DNA of 64,000 bases from assembly GCF_000971215.1 (NCBI RefSeq), contig NZ_BBMA01000009.1, positions 17,880 to 81,879 on the forward strand, given 5' to 3'. The position numbers and the translations under genes are program-made. The first letter of the stretch is position 1. Every line of letters starts with the position of its first letter. The notes under the pieces were generated by a model. That model did no database searches. It was not told the DNA's origin and saw nothing but the letters and a program-made list of their open reading frames with translations. This DNA comes from Demequina silvatica (GTDB lineage Bacteria > Actinomycetota > Actinomycetes > Actinomycetales > Demequinaceae). Shown piece after piece: positions 60,716 through 64,000 of this stretch.

Positions 60716-62203
60716 TCAGCCCTCCATGCTCCAGGGAAGCTCGAGCAGGAGCTCGCGGGTGCCGTCCTCGTCGTCCTCGCGGACCACGCGGATAAGGATC
60801 GAGATGTCTGCGCCCTTGGTCTCCGGGTCGCGCTCGAACGTCTTGCTTCCGGTCAGCTCTGCACCGGCGGGGAGGAACGCGCGGCTGCTCGCGGAGGTCA
60901 AAGCGCCCTTGCGGGTGCGGTCGGTGTCCCACGGGCTCCACCCGACGCTGACACCGCCTGAGTTCATGATGTACCCGGCGTCGCCGAGGTCGATGCTCGC
61001 GGCCATCGATGCCTCGTCGAGCTCGAGCTCGCGGCCGGATACGTTGGCGGCGTTCCAATACAGCTCGCTGGAGAACTCGTCGGCCTGCGAGATGGTCAAC
61101 TCCGTCAGCTCGAGCTGCTTGCCGCCTGGGATCCAGACCGCCTCGCACGTGGGTGTGCTCCAGGCCGGCACGTCCTCCCCGTCCTCGACCGCGAAGCGCG
61201 GGTTGTCCGCCTCGCCGACGTGGCAGACCAGCGCCTCCTGCGCGTCGTCCCGGGTCTCGCCCTGCAGACGGGGCTCGAGACCCTCGAACGAGGCGGAGAC
61301 CGGATCCATGGTGCCCGTGGTGATCACGACCGCGCTGTCCTCGAGGAACAGCTCGCGCGTGCCCGGGTCACCCGCCGGGGGGACACGTACCTGGAGGGTC
61401 ACGGTCGGGGCGACGGTGCCTTCCGAGATGCCCGTGAGCAGGCCCTCGGTGCCCAGGCCGGTGAACATCTGGGGGTCGAGAGTCGCGTCGCCGTCCAGCA
61501 CGTCGCCGGGGCGCAGCGTCACGCGCGAGGTCTCGCCCTCCATCTGGACCACGCGCTCCTCGGCGCTGGTCCACAGGGATGGGGCGATGAGCTGGCGGTC
61601 ACCCGCCGTGTAGCCCTCGCCGTCCATCACGCGATCAGGTGCGGAGGTGAGCGCGATGCTCAATGTGCCCTCGTCGACCGTGATCGACTCGTCGGACGTG
61701 TTCGCGAGCTCCCACGCGATGTGCACGGTGCCGTCGCCGTCGAGGGTCAGGTCGGCGCGGGTGACCTCGAGCAGCGGCTGGTCGGCGACCCACATCGCGG
61801 GGCAGTCGTCGGCGCGGCTGAAGTCCGAGCCGGCGTACGGGTTGTCCTTGACGGGCATGGAGCACAGGATCCCGGCCTGGCCGGTGCGGCCGTCGTCGAG
61901 GGTGCGCGCGGTTGTCCGGGCACGGAGGTCATCGGCGGTCAGCGCGTCCGGGTCCACGTCGGGGACGTTCGTGACCGCCGGCGCCACCGTGCCGCGGCCG
62001 CCCTGCCACTCGAGCACGGCCGTGAGGCCGCCGGCGAGCACCAGCGCCGTGACGCCGAGCGTGCCGGCCGCGCGCAGGGTGTGCGCCCGCCTCACGCGAC
62101 GGCGTGCGGGGGCGACCACCGCATCGTCCATATCGCGGCCGTCGTAGAGCGTGCCGCCGGCCTCCGCCTGCCGCGCGAGGGAATCCATCAGCTCGTTGCT
62201 CAT
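60716..62203 (-). CDS. membrane protein with duplicated two-Cys outer domain, sigma partner, module 4
   Basis: A 495-aa protein: Arg-rich N-terminus (ARRRVRRAHTLR), transmembrane helix (~43-64), spacer RGTVAPAVTNVPD, then two outer repeats: GQAGILCSMP...DCPAMWVADQPLL (Cys114, Cys134) and AQEALVCHVG...TCEAVWIPGG (~Cys326, Cys352). Segments between repeats (TVTLQVRVPPAGDPGTRELF) match module 2 (VVLQVRVPPDGAAGGQELIL). ATGA overlap with the sigma gene. A reverse dispersed-repeat core (62120-62129) encodes DDAVV in the cytoplasmic part. Confidence 0.78.
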   Translation of the reverse strand: MSNELMDSLARQAEAGGTLYDGRDMDDAVVAPARRRVRRAHTLRAAGTLGVTALVLAGGLTAVLEWQGGRGTVAPAVTNVPDVDPDALTADDLRARTTARTLDDGRTGQAGILCSMPVKDNPYAGSDFSRADDCPAMWVADQPLLEVTRADLTLDGDGTVHIAWELANTSDESITVDEGTLSIALTSAPDRVMDGEGYTAGDRQLIAPSLWTSAEERVVQMEGETSRVTLRPGDVLDGDATLDPQMFTGLGTEGLLTGISEGTVAPTVTLQVRVPPAGDPGTRELFLEDSAVVITTGTMDPVSASFEGLEPRLQGETRDDAQEALVCHVGEADNPRFAVEDGEDVPAWSTPTCEAVWIPGGKQLELTELTISQADEFSSELYWNAANVSGRELELDEASMAASIDLGDAGYIMNSGGVSVGWSPWDTDRTRKGALTSASSRAFLPAGAELTGSKTFERDPETKGADISILIRVVREDDEDGTRELLLELPWSMEG

Positions 62204-62757
62204 CGCGCGCCTCCCTTCGAGGTGATCACCACGTGCTCGTCTCCGCCCTCCAGGGCGTCGGTCGGGTCCAATCCGAAGTCGCCGTGCGTGCGGCGCAGCG
62301 TCTCCACCGCGCTCGCGAGGTAGCCGCGCACCGTGCCGGCGGAGATGCCCAGCTCCTCCGCGATGGCGGGGGAGGCGAGGCCGTCGAAGTACCGCATCAC
62401 GATGCAGGTGCGCTCGCGGGGCGGGAGCGCGAGGACGGCCTCGTGGAGGGCGTCACGCGTGGTCGTTGCGGCGGTGGGGTCCTGGAGCACGCGGTCCGCG
62501 TCGCGGTGGTCCCGGCGGGGGCGCACAGATGCGCGGCGGTGCGTGTCGATGAAGGTGGTCTGGATCGCGCGCTTGACGTAGGCGTGCGCGGCGTCGACGT
62601 TCTCGGGGCCGCGTCCGCGCTTGAAGGCGCGGACCAGGGCGTCCTGGAGCAGGTCGTCCGCGTCGGCGGCGTCGCCCGTGAGCACGAACGCGTATCCGTA
62701 CAGCGCCCTGCCACGCTCACGCATCAGCGCGTCAAGCGTCTCCGACCACCTGCTCAC
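62200..62757 (-). CDS. sigma-70 family (ECF/SigE-like) factor, module 4
   Basis: A 185-aa sigma factor very like module 1: YAFVLTGDAADADDLLQDAL (~residues 22-41), AYVKRAIQTTFIDTHRR, region 4 LPPRERTCIVMRYFDGLASP and AIAEELGISAGTVRGYLASA. Region 2 is intact, so it should be functional. The tail LDPTDALEGGDEHVVITSKG is the fullest form of the shared extension. GTG 62757 with GGGGGAGG 5 nt upstream. Confidence 0.88.
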   Translation of the reverse strand: MSRWSETLDALMRERGRALYGYAFVLTGDAADADDLLQDALVRAFKRGRGPENVDAAHAYVKRAIQTTFIDTHRRASVRPRRDHRDADRVLQDPTAATTTRDALHEAVLALPPRERTCIVMRYFDGLASPAIAEELGISAGTVRGYLASAVETLRRTHGDFGLDPTDALEGGDEHVVITSKGGAR

Positions 62758-62887
62758 GGTTCCTCCCCCTGCCTGCGGTGCATCTTCTCAGTGGTGAAGA
62801 CGCATGGCGGGCAGGAAGTGCAGGGTCGCTTGGCGCGGCGCGCGGCAGCACCTTCTCGATCACGACTGGGGTCGATAGGGTCGCCCC

Positions 62888-63724
62888 ATGGCGAGCACCG
62901 GAGAGATCGACCGCCCCGACGGCCGGACCGTGCGCTGGTACACGGACGGCCCGGACGACGCCTCGCTCGTCATCTTCTGGAATCACGGCACACCGAACAT
63001 CGGCCAGCCGCCCGGCCCGCTCATGAAGCCCGCGACGGACCGCGGCATCCGCTGGGTCTCGCTCGACCGTCCCGGGTACGGCGGGTCCACGCGTCGGGAG
63101 GGACGATGCGTGGGTGACGTGGTCGCGGACGTCGCCGCGGTCGCGGACGAGCTGGGGATCGATCGGTTCGCTGCGGTCGGGCACTCGGGAGGCGGTCCCC
63201 ACGCTCTGGCGTGCGCCGCGATGATGCCGGATCGCGTGCGCGCCTGCGTGTCGATCGCGGGCCTCGCTCCCTTCGAGGCCGGCGGCCTCGACTGGTACGG
63301 CGGCATGGCGCAGGGTGGACGGCTCGAGCTCGAGGCCGCGGCTCTCGGACCCGCGGCGTTGCGCGTGCAGCTGGAGGCCGAGTGGGACCCCGAGACGTTC
63401 ATCCCCGCGGACCACGACGCGCTGGCGGGGGAGTGGGGCTGGTTCAACGGGATCGTGAAGGCGGCGCTGGAGATCGGCCCCGACGGGATGATCGACGACG
63501 ATCTCGCGTACGTGAAGGACTGGGGCTTCCCCGTCGCCGATGCCGGCGCGGTGCCGGTCCTGCTGGCGCACGGCGGCAAGGACCGGGTGGTGCCGTTCAC
63601 CCACGGCGAGTGGCTCTCACGAGAGATCCCTGGCGCGGTCCGCCGGGTGTTCCCCGAGGACGGCCACATCTCCGTTCTGCTGCACGCCGACACGCTGCTC
63701 GACTGGCTCGTCGAGACGGCCTGA
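62888..63724 (+). CDS. alpha/beta hydrolase
   Basis: A 278-aa hydrolase not closely related to the pair at 42-44 kb. NHGTPNIG oxyanion loop (~residues 32-39), nucleophile GHSGGGPHALACAA (~97-110), acid Asp in GGKDRVVP (~224-231) and His in EDGHISVL (~257-264). The -10 TAGGGT (62876-62881) lies 6 nt before ATG, leaderless. A dispersed-repeat core (63101-63110) encodes the odd GRCVGD stretch in the cap-proximal region. Confidence 0.85.
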   Translation: MASTGEIDRPDGRTVRWYTDGPDDASLVIFWNHGTPNIGQPPGPLMKPATDRGIRWVSLDRPGYGGSTRREGRCVGDVVADVAAVADELGIDRFAAVGHSGGGPHALACAAMMPDRVRACVSIAGLAPFEAGGLDWYGGMAQGGRLELEAAALGPAALRVQLEAEWDPETFIPADHDALAGEWGWFNGIVKAALEIGPDGMIDDDLAYVKDWGFPVADAGAVPVLLAHGGKDRVVPFTHGEWLSREIPGAVRRVFPEDGHISVLLHADTLLDWLVETA

Positions 63725-64000
63725 GCCGTCCGTCGGCGCCACCCCACGCCTTCTACCTGGGGTAACCAAGTCATGGCCGTCTCGGTTGGACATCGCCGAA
63801 ACAAGTGTGTAACTTATTCCGAGTCGCCAGGACGGGGCCCGCAAGGGAAAACGCCTGGTGACGAGGCTCCAGAAGCCCCGCGAGACCGGTCAACAAACCG
63901 GACGAAACGGTGTAGAGTAGAGAGCCGCTCGAGAGAACGAACTCCCCAAGAAGCCAGCAGGCCGATTTGGAGAGATGCGATCGATCGGGTAGATTGAACA
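63725..64000 (+). other. gene-free end of window with promoter-like box, possible RNA-operon leader
   Basis: No coding region is supported here. The stretch is clearly AT-richer than the rest and lacks third-position GC bias. TAGAGT (63913-63918) with GTCAAC (63889-63894) 18 bp upstream resembles a promoter; TAGAGT is the same -10 as ilvBNC. CCGG-8-CCGG surrounds the -35 area. The composition resembles the leader of a stable-RNA operon, but no rRNA or tRNA sequence is reached before the window ends. Confidence 0.3.

Noticed and set aside
63773..63997. 74-codon frame at the window end
   Set aside because: No SD, charged random-looking composition, lies in an AT-richer region with a promoter-like box; treated as non-coding.

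Overview
The window is chromosomal DNA of a high-GC actinobacterium, most likely a Micrococcales-type organism (Cellulomonas/Demequina-like; inferred, not proven). The signs are very GC-rich third codon positions, a DUF222/13E12-type HNH protein, an actinobacterial xylose isomerase, a BTAD-type regulator, a TipA-class MerR regulator, and many genes whose -10 hexamer lies only 6-7 nt before the start codon, which implies leaderless mRNAs. No tRNA, rRNA, CRISPR array, phage module or intact insertion sequence was recognised.

Layout. 1-4 kb: a GNAT acetyltransferase and the gatCAB amidotransferase operon, then a polysaccharide deacetylase. 4.7-12.5 kb: a DUF222-HNH protein, an LtrA-like protein, a CopB-type copper ATPase behind a MerR-type (CueR-like) promoter, an M20 dipeptidase and a Dcu-family dicarboxylate transporter. 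12.7-19.5 kb: a CYTH protein, a GtrA-like membrane protein, the xylA-xylB pair with a divergent ROK regulator, and a 2-hydroxyacid dehydrogenase. 19.7-26.4 kb: DNA alkylation and light repair (ogt, an Ada-AlkA fusion, photolyase), two flavin reductases and a TipA-like regulator. 26.8-41.8 kb: branched-chain amino acid synthesis (ilvD, ilvBNC, leuB, ilvE). ilvBNC sits behind a leader peptide and a mutually exclusive hairpin pair, and a 1408-aa BTAD/STAND/WD40-like membrane protein with a divergent secreted repeat protein interrupts the group. 41.9-48.5 kb: PEBP protein, two paralogous alpha/beta hydrolases, a DrrAB-type ABC exporter and small proteins. 48.5-54.2 kb: an HNH nuclease of lower GC, small membrane proteins, a ribbon-helix-helix/Doc toxin-antitoxin pair and a second branched-chain aminotransferase. 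54.2-62.8 kb: four two-gene modules, each a sigma-70-like protein translationally coupled to a single-pass membrane protein.

Three things stand out beyond ordinary genes. First, a dispersed repeat with 10-bp core GGACGATGCG occurs about 37 times in both orientations, in intergenic DNA and inside genes; inverted pairs form hairpins, two of them in the ilv region. Second, two loci (26497-26717 and 43370-43570) carry unrelated cores bounded by the same perfect 25-bp inverted repeat; they occupy the only two gene-free stretches over 300 bp. Third, the four sigma/membrane modules look like a lineage-specific expansion. Three of the membrane partners carry a twice-repeated two-cysteine outer domain of unknown family, and the fourth carries an MltG-type transglycosylase domain on a similar N-terminal anchor.

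Coordinates and repeat counts were read by eye from the sequence. Family assignments rest on motifs recognised in the translations, not on database searches.
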